Shown one piece after another: positions 16,054-25,100 of a DNA stretch of 60,750 nucleotides. Under the pieces are notes generated by a model. That model worked only from the letters and a program-made list of their open reading frames with translations, had not been told where the DNA came from and did not search any database. The DNA lies in assembly GCF_014648695.1 (NCBI RefSeq), contig NZ_BMRP01000006.1, positions 63,494-124,243 of the forward strand, written 5' to 3'. How positions within the stretch are numbered: position 1 is the first letter of the stretch; each line of letters begins with the position of its first letter. Source of the stretch: Streptomyces albospinus. GTDB lineage: Bacteria > Actinomycetota > Actinomycetes > Streptomycetales > Streptomycetaceae. The translations under genes and the position numbers were made by a program.

Positions 16054-16986
16054 GTGGACCAGTCCGCTCCGCCGCCCTACCGCCGGATCGTCGAGGAGAT
16101 CCGGGGCCGTATCGACGCCGGTGAACTGGCGCCGGGCGACCGGGTGCCGTCGACCCGGCGGATCACCCGGGAGTGGGGGGTCGCGATGGCGACCGCGACG
16201 AAGGTGCTGACCGCCCTGCGGCAGGAGGGAGTTGTCCGGACCGTCCCCGGCGTGGGCACGGTGGTCGCCGAACCGCAGCGGGCCGCGCGCGGTGACGCCC
16301 CGAGGGAGCGGCGGGCACGGGAGACGGACAGCGGGCTGAACCGCGAGCGAGTCGTGCGGGCCGGGCTCAAGGTCGCCGACGCGGAGGGGCTGCGGGCACT
16401 GTCGATGCGCCGGGTGGCGGCGGAGTTCGGGGTGTCCTCGATGGCGCTCTACCGCCATGTGGCCAACAAGGACGAGCTGGTGCTGCTGATGGCGGAGGCC
16501 GCGTTCGCCGGCGTACGGCTTCCGGAGCCCGCCCCGATGGGCTGGCGGGAGCGGATGGAGGCGGGCGCGCGGTTGCAGTGGGCGCTCTACCACCGGCACC
16601 CGTGGCTGGCGCAGTACCTGTCGATCAGCCGGCCGCAGCCGATGCCGCGGGCGATGGCGCTGATCGAGTGGACCATGGCGCGGGTCGAGGGGGTCGATCC
16701 GCTGACGCTGATCCACATGGCGGTGACGCTGCTGAACCATGTGCGGGCCACCGCCGCCGGGTTCGAGGACGATCTGGAGGCCGAGCAGGAGACCGGGATG
16801 GACCAGGGCCAGTGGATGGCGGCCATGGAGCCGGCGTTCGAGAGCATCGTGCGGTCCGGTGCGTACCCCATGTACGCGGGCGTCGACGGGGCCGCGGAGA
16901 ACGCGGTGACGCTGGACACGATCTTCGAGTTCGGGCTGGCGCGGATGCTGGACGGGATGGGGATGCTGATCGAGCGGGGGAAGTAG
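16054..16986 (+). CDS. GntR-TetR fusion transcriptional regulator
   Basis: A 310-aa regulator with two DNA-binding modules. Residues about 8-75 form a GntR winged helix (PYRRIVEEIRGRIDAGELAPGDRVPSTRRI, then VAMATATKVLTALRQEGVV). Residues about 95-140 form a TetR helix-turn-helix (LSMRRVAAEFGVSSMALYRHVANKDELVL), followed by a TetR-type C-terminal ligand domain. GTG 16054 follows GGAGG at 7 nt. It is divergent from a DHA2 exporter and most likely represses it. Such fusions are known in actinomycetes; how the two modules share operators is not clear from sequence. Confidence 0.9.
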   Translation: MDQSAPPPYRRIVEEIRGRIDAGELAPGDRVPSTRRITREWGVAMATATKVLTALRQEGVVRTVPGVGTVVAEPQRAARGDAPRERRARETDSGLNRERVVRAGLKVADAEGLRALSMRRVAAEFGVSSMALYRHVANKDELVLLMAEAAFAGVRLPEPAPMGWRERMEAGARLQWALYHRHPWLAQYLSISRPQPMPRAMALIEWTMARVEGVDPLTLIHMAVTLLNHVRATAAGFEDDLEAEQETGMDQGQWMAAMEPAFESIVRSGAYPMYAGVDGAAENAVTLDTIFEFGLARMLDGMGMLIERGK

Positions 16987-17015
16987 GGCGGGGTGGGGGC
17001 CGGTGGGGTGCCGGG

Positions 17016-18374
17016 TCAGCCGAGTTCGCCGCGGAGGCGCCGGGCCCGTAGCACCAGTTCCAGTTCGAAGCGGCGGTCCGGGTCGTCGACGTCCGTGCCC
17101 CACAACTCCCTTATCTGGCGCAGCCGGTAGCGCACGGTCTGCGGGTGGACCCCGAGCCGGGCGGCGACCTCGGGGGCGCCGCCGCGGGTCTCCAGCCAGG
17201 CCAGCAGGGTCTCCGCGAGCCGCCGGCCGTGGGTGGGGCCGCACCGCTCCAGGGGGGCGAGCCGGCGGCGGGTCAGGTCCTCGATCAGCTCCTCGGGCGG
17301 CAGCAGGACCAGCGCCTCGGTGTGCTCGGTGCACTGGAGCAGTGCGCCCGTGGGCAGCAGTCCGCGCTCCATCAGGTCGACCGCGGCGGTGGCCCAGCGC
17401 AGCGACTTCGCGGCGTCGGTCAGCGGTACGGCGGGGCCGATGGCGCCCGACCAGCCGGCCGCCGCCCGGGCGAGGAGCTCCCGCCGGCCGGGGGCGTCCG
17501 GTTCCGGCACCACCATCCTGGGCCGTTCGCATTCCATGTCGAGCAGCACGCCGTCGGCCACGGCGGGCGCCACCGCGTCCCGGGCGGGACGCAGCAGCAC
17601 CGCCACGGCGACCCGTTCGGGCAGCGGCCAGCCGATCCGCGCGGCGCATTCGGCGAGCAGTGCGTGGGGATGCCCCTGGTCGTGGAGGTTCCCCCTGCCC
17701 GGGAGATGCCGGGAGCCCGGTGGCGGAAGGGAGACGGGGGGAGGGTCGCCGGCGGCCGGGGCCGGCGGCCGGTGCCCGGGTGTGCCGCCGCCCGGCCCGC
17801 GGTACCGCCGGCCGATGCCGGTGCCCGGAGGTGCGCCGGCGAACAGCTGCTCCATCAGGCGGCGTTGCAGCCGGAGCCGCTCCCCCGCCTGGCGGGCGGC
17901 GGCCTCCGCGAATCCGCGGACGGATTCGGCGACCAGGCCGTCGAGGTACTCGAAGCCGGACTCGGCGAGCTCGTACATCGCGGGGGCCGGGATGGCGACC
18001 TGCTGGCCGATCTCGGCGAGCCGCCGCCAGGCGAGCCGGACGCCGAGCCGGTAGATCGCCTGGAGGACGTCCAGACTGCGGCCCTGCATGCCCTCGCCGC
18101 GGCCGAACTCCTGGAAGACGCGCGGATGGACGTGCGGGCGGTCCAGGCCGACGGTCATATGGGCCACGAAGTGCTCCAGCGACTGCCGGATCCCCACCAG
18201 TGCGCGCGGCTCCCCGAACTCATCGTGAACCAGGGGGAGTTGGGGGTACTCCCGGCGGATCTCCCGGAGGATGTCCTGGGCCAGCGCGGGCACCTCTTCC
18301 ATCGCCAGCGCGGCGAACCGCCGTACCTGGTAGGGCGGCACCTCCCGCCACGCCGAGCGGACAGCGGTCACCAC
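17016..18374 (-). CDS. PucR/CdaR family transcriptional regulator
   Basis: A 452-aa regulator with a C-terminal PucR helix-turn-helix (LETRGGAPEVAARLGVHPQTVRYRLRQIRELWG) and a GGDEF-like middle domain. The N-terminal half is a RsbR/CdaR-type sensor region (FVAHMTVGLDRP, RLGVRLAWRRLAEIG). An unusual Pro/Gly-rich segment of about 60 residues, coded by about 17650-17840, interrupts the two halves and includes a self-complementary stretch GCCGGGAGCCCGG, so it may be a short inserted repeat that stayed in frame. The start ATG 18374 gives the expected length. Target genes are unknown; the divergent neighbours are the small protein and the DUF3068 locus. Confidence 0.88.
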   Translation of the reverse strand: MVTAVRSAWREVPPYQVRRFAALAMEEVPALAQDILREIRREYPQLPLVHDEFGEPRALVGIRQSLEHFVAHMTVGLDRPHVHPRVFQEFGRGEGMQGRSLDVLQAIYRLGVRLAWRRLAEIGQQVAIPAPAMYELAESGFEYLDGLVAESVRGFAEAAARQAGERLRLQRRLMEQLFAGAPPGTGIGRRYRGPGGGTPGHRPPAPAAGDPPPVSLPPPGSRHLPGRGNLHDQGHPHALLAECAARIGWPLPERVAVAVLLRPARDAVAPAVADGVLLDMECERPRMVVPEPDAPGRRELLARAAAGWSGAIGPAVPLTDAAKSLRWATAAVDLMERGLLPTGALLQCTEHTEALVLLPPEELIEDLTRRRLAPLERCGPTHGRRLAETLLAWLETRGGAPEVAARLGVHPQTVRYRLRQIRELWGTDVDDPDRRFELELVLRARRLRGELG

Positions 18375-18537
18375 GGCCCGGCCCTCCCCGGTATCCCCGG
18401 CTCCCCGGCGGCGCCGGGTCCCGTCGCCGAACTCCCGCCGGCCGGCCGGCGGACGGCGGGAGTTCCACGACAGGAACCGGTCCGCGCCCTGCTCTCCTCC
18501 CCGGCCCGCCCTGCCTTCGTCAGCACGCCCGGCCCGC

Positions 18538-18684
18538 CTATTCGCCGGTCCGGTCGAACGTCACCAGCGGCACGTTCGGCTGCTCGGGGGCGGCCTCCAG
18601 GGCGGCGACGAGGCCCAGCGCGGCGCCGACGGCCAGGGCGGCGGCGGCCAGCGCGGTCAGTGCGGCGGCGAGCGTTCGGTGCAT
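18538..18684 (-). CDS. Small single-pass membrane or secreted protein, 48 aa
   Basis: A 48-aa ORF: M-H-R, then one Ala/Leu-rich hydrophobic segment (residues 4-31) and a short polar end EAAPEQPNVPLVTFDRTGE. It resembles short Streptomyces membrane families (DUF2613 or the SPW_0924 type) often found next to DUF3068 genes, from memory. ATG 18684 has AAGGGA about 11 nt upstream. The longer upstream frame is Arg-rich and rejected. Confidence 0.6.
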   Translation of the reverse strand: MHRTLAAALTALAAAALAVGAALGLVAALEAAPEQPNVPLVTFDRTGE

Positions 18685-19001
18685 GGCGCGGCGATCCCTT
18701 CGTCGGCAGCCGAGACGGGAGTACGTCGGTGAGGGGGCACGGCGGGCCACACGGCACGGCACGACCCGGGCGTACGGCCCGGGCCACAGCGGCCCTCAGG
18801 GGGCGGCCTCACGGCTCAATCGACCGGCGGCGGCGACGCGTTCCCACAGCGCGGCGCCCCTTCGGTCGGGGTGCCTGCCGAGTGTGGAAGGGCATTGACG
18901 CGCTGTCAAGGGTTCGCTTACGTTCCCGCCCCATGGCGCCGCGCCGCGGCGCCGCACGTGCACCAGGGCGTGTTCCCCTCACCGCTTCCAGGAGTGCCCG
19001 T
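18685..19001. other. 317-bp divergent intergenic region
   Basis: Separates the small membrane protein from the DUF3068 gene. It holds the promoter described at 18895-18923; nothing else recognisable was seen. Confidence 0.6.
18895..18923 (+). promoter_or_regulatory. Housekeeping-type promoter for the DUF3068 gene
   Basis: TTGACG (18895-18900) and TTACGT (18918-18923) with a 17-bp spacer, about 80 bp before the ATG. This is a good match to the HrdB/SigA -35 with a fair -10. Confidence 0.55.
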
Positions 19002-20000
19002 ATGCGTGAATCCGGCAACCCCGCGGCGGCCACCGCCGCCCCCGGCACCCCCCGCACCGCCTCGCCGCTGTCGCTGATCCTCCTGGGCGTCGGGGTGTTC
19101 CTGCTGGTCCTGGCCCCGCTGCTGGTCCGGTACGTCACGCCGCGGGCGGCGGTCACCCCGGTCGACGTCGATGTCACCACCGTCTTCACCGGGACCGGCA
19201 GCTACTTCGACACCGGCTCGCTGACCACCAGGAACGGGCAGCGGATCACCATCACCCGGCATGTGCTGGGCGATGTCGCGGCGAGCGAGAAGAGCGGGCG
19301 GGCGGTCTGGGACGTGTCCACGACGGTCGACACCCCGCCGACGCTGGCTCTGAAGGACCCGCGCCGGGCGTTCCAGTGGACCACCGGACGCTGGGTCACC
19401 GACCGGCGCAGCAACGCCCCGGTGCACTGCTGCGGCGAGGCCCCCGGCCGCTACGACGGGGACGCCTACCTCAAGTTCCCCTTCGACGTGCAGAAGAAGA
19501 CCTACCGCTGGTGGGACGACACGCTGGGCGCCGCCGTCCCGCTCCGCTTCGCCGGCACGACACGGGTGCAGGGCTACCCCGGCTACCGCTTCACCGGGAC
19601 CGTGCCGGCCGCCCGGACCGGCAGCCGGCAGGTGCCCGGACGGCTGGTCGGGCGGCCGGAGCAGGGGCAGATCCAGGCCGAGGAGTGGTACGCCAACTCC
19701 GGGATCACCCTGGCCGTCGAGCCGCGCACCGGCCGGATCATCGACGCGTCGATCTCCCCTCTGAAGACGCTGCGGGCGCCCGGTTCCCGCAACGACGCGG
19801 TCACCCTGCTGCACGGCCACGACCTGGAGTTCACCCCCGCCACACAGCGCGCACAGGTCGGGCTGGCGAAGGCGGACAGCGACAAGCTGGCGCTGGTGAG
19901 CCGGACGCTGCCGGCGGGCGCCGCGGTCGCCGGCGGGGTGCTCGCGCTGGCCGGCGGACTGCTGGTCGCACGGGGCAGACGGCCGGGTGGCCGGATCTGA
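19002..20000 (+). CDS. DUF3068 (PorA-like) membrane-anchored protein
   Basis: A 332-aa protein with one TM helix near residues 23-45, a long extracellular beta-rich domain and a second TM helix near residues 302-325 followed by RGRRPGGR. This two-TM architecture is that of DUF3068, found in actinobacteria near cell-envelope genes. ATG 19002 has CAGGAG 8 nt upstream. It precedes the GT4/AftD run by 175 bp in the same direction, which suggests a role in the same envelope pathway; its biochemical role is unknown. Confidence 0.85.
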   Translation: MRESGNPAAATAAPGTPRTASPLSLILLGVGVFLLVLAPLLVRYVTPRAAVTPVDVDVTTVFTGTGSYFDTGSLTTRNGQRITITRHVLGDVAASEKSGRAVWDVSTTVDTPPTLALKDPRRAFQWTTGRWVTDRRSNAPVHCCGEAPGRYDGDAYLKFPFDVQKKTYRWWDDTLGAAVPLRFAGTTRVQGYPGYRFTGTVPAARTGSRQVPGRLVGRPEQGQIQAEEWYANSGITLAVEPRTGRIIDASISPLKTLRAPGSRNDAVTLLHGHDLEFTPATQRAQVGLAKADSDKLALVSRTLPAGAAVAGGVLALAGGLLVARGRRPGGRI

Positions 20001-20175
20001 GCGAAGTGATGAACAGGCGGCCTGGATCGGACCGGATTTTGTCATCCCGGTGAGTAGCCGCCGCCGGGCCGTCGGCGAAAACTGTGCCTCCCACACGCTG
20101 CACGACCCGCACGACTCAGCAGGCAGTACGTCCCCCCACCGCAGGTACCGCACCCTGAGACGAGTTGGATCGCAC

Positions 20176-21384
20176 ATGCCCCAGCATGTCCCCGCCTCCC
20201 CCGCCCCGCCCGCTGCTCCCCCCGCGCCGGGCCCGCTCGCACCACCCGCACCCCCCGCCCCCCCCGCATCCCCCGCGCCGGCCGCTGCCCCGTCCGCCGG
20301 CGCACCCCCGCTCCCCCGCCGCATCGTCTTCCTGGCCCGCCGCGATATGGGCAACCCCGCCGCCGGCGGCTCCGAACTGCTGGTGCACCGGATCGCCGAA
20401 GGGCTCACCGCCTACGGCCACGACGTCACCCTGCTGTGCGGCGGGCCCGCCTCCGAACGCGGCTACCGGGTGGTGTCCGCGGGCGGCGACGCAGCCCACT
20501 TCCTGCGCGCACCACGCCAGTTGGCGCGCCGCGTCGGGGACTGCGACCTGCTGGTCGAGGTCTGCAACGGCATGCCGTACCTGGCGCCGCTGTGGCACCG
20601 CGGCCCGACGCTGTGCCTGGTCAACCACGTCCACACGGACCTGTGGGGGATGCGCTACCCGGCGCCCGCGGCCCGGCTCGGCCGCCGCCTGGAGCACTGG
20701 GCGCTGGCCGGCACCCATCGCCGCAACCTGATGGTCGCCGTCTCCGGCTCCACCGCGTCCGCACTGCACGAACTGGGCGTCGCCCCGGACCGGATCCGGC
20801 TCGTCCACAACGGCGTTGCGGAACCGGGACCGCTCGCCCCCAAGGCCCCCGAGCCGCTGTTCCTGGCCATGGGGCGGCTCGTCGAGTACAAGCGGATCGA
20901 TCTGCTGATGCGGCTGTGGGAACGGGTGCGGCCGGTGACCGGCGGCCGGCTGGTGATCGTCGGCGACGGACCGGAACGGCACCGCCTGGCGGCCCAGGCC
21001 GGCCCGGACGTCACCTTCACCGGGCGGATCTCCGAACAGCGCAAACACCAACTGCTGTGCTCCGCCTGGCTGCTGCTGCACCCCTCGCTCGTCGAGGGCT
21101 GGGGCCTGGTGGTGATGGAGGCCGCCGCCCGCCGGACACCCGCCGTGGGCTTCGACATCCCCGGGCTGCGGGACTCCGTCGAGGACGGTGTCACCGGGCT
21201 GCTGGCGCGCGGCGAGAGCGCCTTCGCCGCGCACTGGTGCACCCTCGCCCTCAGCGCCCGGCGGCGGAACGCCCTCGGCCTGGCCGCGGCGCAGCGCGCC
21301 GCCCGCTTCCGATGGAGCCGGACCGTCCGCAGCTTCCGGGCGGTCGCCGCGGAGGCGTTCCTCCACACCCTGCCCGGACGGTGA
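20176..21384 (+). CDS. Glycosyltransferase family 4 (GT-B fold)
   Basis: A 402-aa retaining glycosyltransferase. After a Pro/Ala-rich leader (residues 1-48) comes the GT-B N-domain (RRIVFLARRDMGNPAAGGSE). The C-domain has FLAMGRLVEYKRIDLLM and the nucleotide-sugar motif HPSLVEGWGLVVMEAAA near 303-320, with the two catalytic-region Glu residues. No signal peptide or TM segment is visible, so it is cytoplasmic. ATG 20176 was chosen because the proline leader starts there. Its stop overlaps the next gene as GTGA. Confidence 0.93.
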   Translation: MPQHVPASPAPPAAPPAPGPLAPPAPPAPPASPAPAAAPSAGAPPLPRRIVFLARRDMGNPAAGGSELLVHRIAEGLTAYGHDVTLLCGGPASERGYRVVSAGGDAAHFLRAPRQLARRVGDCDLLVEVCNGMPYLAPLWHRGPTLCLVNHVHTDLWGMRYPAPAARLGRRLEHWALAGTHRRNLMVAVSGSTASALHELGVAPDRIRLVHNGVAEPGPLAPKAPEPLFLAMGRLVEYKRIDLLMRLWERVRPVTGGRLVIVGDGPERHRLAAQAGPDVTFTGRISEQRKHQLLCSAWLLLHPSLVEGWGLVVMEAAARRTPAVGFDIPGLRDSVEDGVTGLLARGESAFAAHWCTLALSARRRNALGLAAAQRAARFRWSRTVRSFRAVAAEAFLHTLPGR

Positions 21385-22118
21385 GGCCCGCCGTGCGCGA
21401 CCCCTCGCTGCGCAGGTCCTACGCCCTCTTCCGCGCCTTCCTGCGCGAACAGACCGAACCGGAGCACTGCTACCGGCTGCTCGCCCGCGACGCCGCCGAC
21501 CAGGTCGAACGGTACGTCCCGCTGAACGGCGCGGTGGTCGCCGACGTCGGCGGCGGCAGCGGCCACTTCACCGAGGAGTTCCGCCGCCGCGGCGCCCAGG
21601 GCTACCTCTTCGAACCCGACACCGCCGAACTCACCGCCCGCGGGCACGCCCCCGAAGGAGCGGTGGTCGCCGACGGCTACCTGCTGCCGCTGGCCGACGG
21701 CGCCGCCGACGTCTGCTTCTCCTCCAACGTCCTGGAACACGTCGCCGACCCTCAGACCTTCCTCAGCGAGCTGGTCCGGGTCACCCGCCCCGGCGGCCTG
21801 ATCTACGTGGCGTTCACCAACTGGCTGTCCCCCTGGGGCGGCCACGAGACCGCGCCCTGGCACTACCTGGGCGCCGAACGGGCCCGTGCGCGCTACCGGC
21901 GGCGCACCGGCAGGCCCGCCAAACACACCCTCGGCGAGAACCTCTTCGCCGTCCACATCGGCACCACCCTGCGCCAGGTACGCGCCCGGGACGACGTCGC
22001 CGTCGTCACCGCCCGCTCCCGGTACGCCCCGTTCCTCGCCGAGGCCATCCCCCGCCTCCCGGGCGTCCGCGAGATCGCCACCTGGAACCTCCTCCTCATC
22101 CTCCGGCGGTTGCCATGA
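21381..22118 (+). CDS. SAM-dependent methyltransferase (class I), first of the glycan locus
   Basis: A 245-aa methyltransferase with SAM motif I VVADVGGGSGHF, an acidic motif II (YLFEPD), and LPLADGAADVCFSSNVLEHV typical of Methyltransf_11. GTG 21381 overlaps the GT4 stop (GTGA) and its own stop overlaps the next gene (ATGA), so it is translationally coupled on both sides. Substrate is probably a sugar or lipid-linked sugar of this pathway; that is inference from context. Confidence 0.9.
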   Translation: MRPAVRDPSLRRSYALFRAFLREQTEPEHCYRLLARDAADQVERYVPLNGAVVADVGGGSGHFTEEFRRRGAQGYLFEPDTAELTARGHAPEGAVVADGYLLPLADGAADVCFSSNVLEHVADPQTFLSELVRVTRPGGLIYVAFTNWLSPWGGHETAPWHYLGAERARARYRRRTGRPAKHTLGENLFAVHIGTTLRQVRARDDVAVVTARSRYAPFLAEAIPRLPGVREIATWNLLLILRRLP

Positions 22119-25100
22119 CCCAGACGCTGAAGATGTCCCTGTCACCGGGCACGCCGGACGCCGGAGGCAACCCGGCCACCGCCCCCGCCCCGCCACCCGG
22201 CGGGCCCCGGCGGCGCCGCCGGCTCCTCGCGTTCTGGGCCGCCGTCCTGGCGGGCTTCCTGGCCCCCGCCCCCGGCAGGATGACCTTCGAGACCAAACTC
22301 GGGGTGACCACCGACCCCTGGGCGTTCCTCGGCGACCTCGGCCAACTCTGGCACGACCGCGCCGGGTTCGGCGGCATCGCCGACCAGTACTTCGGCTACG
22401 CCTTCCCCACCCTCCCGTATTACGGCCTGACCCACCTCGTCCACCTGCCCATCTGGATCGCCGAGCGGCTGTGGATGTCGCTGATCGTCACCGCCGCGTT
22501 CTGGGGCGCGTTACGCCTCGCCGAACGGCTCCGCTTCGGCACCCCGCTACCGCTGAGTGGGGGTGCCCCCAGAGGTAGCTGGGGGAGTGCCCCCACCCTC
22601 GCCGCCGCCTGCTACGCCCTGTGGCCCACCTTCACCCTCGTCATCGGCTCCACCTCGGCCGCCGCCCTGCCCGGCGCACTGCTGCCCTGGGTCCTGCTGC
22701 CGCTCACCGACCCGCGCACCGGCGCCCGGATCGCGGCCACCCGCTCGGCACTGCTGATCCCCTTCATGGGTGGCGTCAACGCCGCCTCCACCCTCGCCTC
22801 CCTGCTGCCCGCCCTGCTGTACCTGCTCTCCCGGACCGGGCGGCGCCGCCGCGCACTGCTCGCCTGGTGGCTGCCCGGCGTCGTGCTGGCCACCGCCTGG
22901 TGGGTGGTCCCGCTGCTCCTGCTCGGCATCCACGGCGAGAACTTCATGCCGTTCATCGAACAGGCCGACACCACCACCGGCACCATGTCCGCCACCGAGA
23001 TGCTGCGCGGCGCCGGCAACTGGGTCGGCTACCTCAACTTCGGCAAACCCTGGCTGCCCGCCGGCTGGACCCTGACCGCCAACGCCCTCGCCGTCCTCGG
23101 CTCCGCACTCGCCGCCGCACTCGGCCTCGCCGGCCTGGCCCGCCGCAACCTGCCCGAACGGCGCTGGCTGCTGCTCACCACCCTGACCGTCGCCCTGATC
23201 GCCCTCGCCGGCTACGGCGGGGCGCTCGGCGGCCCCGTCCACGGCGTCTGGCAGGACTGGCTGAACGGCTGGCTCCGCCCGTTCCGCAACATCTACAAAT
23301 TCACCCCCGGCCTCGCCCTCGCGCTCGCCCTGGGCCTCGCCCACCTGCTGGGCAGCGCCCGGCGGCCCGGCCCCGAACGCCACCGCGCCCGCGGACTCCC
23401 CGGCCGCCGCATCCTCCCCGCCGCCGTCGCACTGCTCGTCCTGCCCGCGCTCGCCCTGCCGTACCTGAACGGCACGGTCCTCCAGCCCGGCGCCTTCACC
23501 CAACTGCCCGCCTACTGGCGGCAGACCGCCGGCTGGCTGGCCGCCCACACCCCGCACAGCCGCGCCCTGGTCGTCCCCGCCACCGCCCACGGCATCTACA
23601 CCTGGGGCTCCCCCATCGACGAACCCCTCGACGTCCTCGCCCGCTCCCCCTGGGCACAGCGCGACTTCGTCCCCTTCGGCACCCCCGGCTCCCGCCGCGC
23701 CCTGGACGCCGTCGAACAGGCCCTCCTCACCGGCGCCGAAGTCCCCGGCCTGCGCGACTACTTGGACCGCGCCGGCATCCACGACGTCGTCGTACGCAAC
23801 GACCTCGACCCCGACCAGATCGGCTACGTCCCCCCGCGGACCGTCACCCGCACCCTGGAGGCGTCCGGCTACCGCAAGGTCGCCGCGTTCGGCCCGCTGA
23901 CGACCAGCGGCCGGATCCCCGCCGAGGCCCCCGTCCAGATCCAGGGCCTCTACCCGCGCCAGCGCTCCGTCGAGATCTACCGGCCCCAGGGCATCCCCGA
24001 ACCCGGCCCGGTCACCGCCAAAGCCGTCGCCGGCACCGCACAGCTCAGCGGCGGCCCCGAATCCCTGCTCCAGCTGTCCGCCGACCCCACCCTCCGCGAC
24101 CGGCCCACCGTCCTCACCGGCGACCGCCACCCCGGGCTCGGCACCCCGCCGCTCCAACTGACCGCCGACGGCCTGCGCCGCGCCGACACCCGCTTCGGCC
24201 TCGTCAACAGCAACACCTCGTACACGTACACCGCCGACGAGCGCAACCACCCCGACAGCGTCCAGGACCCCGGCCGCCCGCCCCGGCAGATCCTGCCCAC
24301 CACCGGCATCGAGCACCAGACCACCGCCGTCCTCCGCGGCGCCGCCTCCGTCACCGCCTCCACCAGCGGCAACTGGCTCTTCCACCTGCCCCAGTACGAC
24401 CCGGTCAACGCCTTCGACGGCAACCCGGACACCGCCTGGGCCGAAGGCAGCGCCGGCAACCCCGTGGGCCAGTGGATCCGCATCGCCTTCACCCAGCCCA
24501 CCGACATCCCCACCACCCTCTCCGTCACCCCCCTCCCCGGCGACGGCCTGCGCGCCGCCCCCACCTCCGTACGCATCCAGACCGACCGCGGCAGCGCCGA
24601 CAGCCCGCTCCGCCCCGACGGCACCCGCCAGCAGATCGCCGCCCCACCCGGGAAGGCGACCTGGCTCAAACTCACCATCCTCGGCTCGCAGACCCCGCGC
24701 GCCGGACTCTCCGGCGCCGGCTTCTCCGAGATCTCCATCCCCGGCGTCCAGGTCACCCGGCTCCTCCAACTCCCCACCGACGCCACCGCATCCGACTCCC
24801 CCTCACAGACCGTGTCCCTCCACCGGGGAAGCGACCCCGGCGGCCTGTCCCCCGTCTCCGCCGAGGTCGGACTCCACCGCCAGTTCCTCACCGACCGCAG
24901 CTCCTCGTACACCGTCACCGGCAAGGCACTGGCCGTCCCCGGCCCCGAACTCGACCACCTGCTGGACCGCATCGCCCCCGACCAGAAGGACCGCATCACC
25001 GCCACCGCCGACTCCACCAGCTTCGGCTTCGGGCAGTCCCTCAGTCCCCGCAACCTCGTCGACGGCGACCTGACCACCGCCTGGATCGCCGGCGACAGAC

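Noticed and set aside
22547..24769. 740-aa Gly/Glu-rich minus frame over the AftD-like gene
   Set aside because: Shadow; composition typical of antisense GC-rich code.
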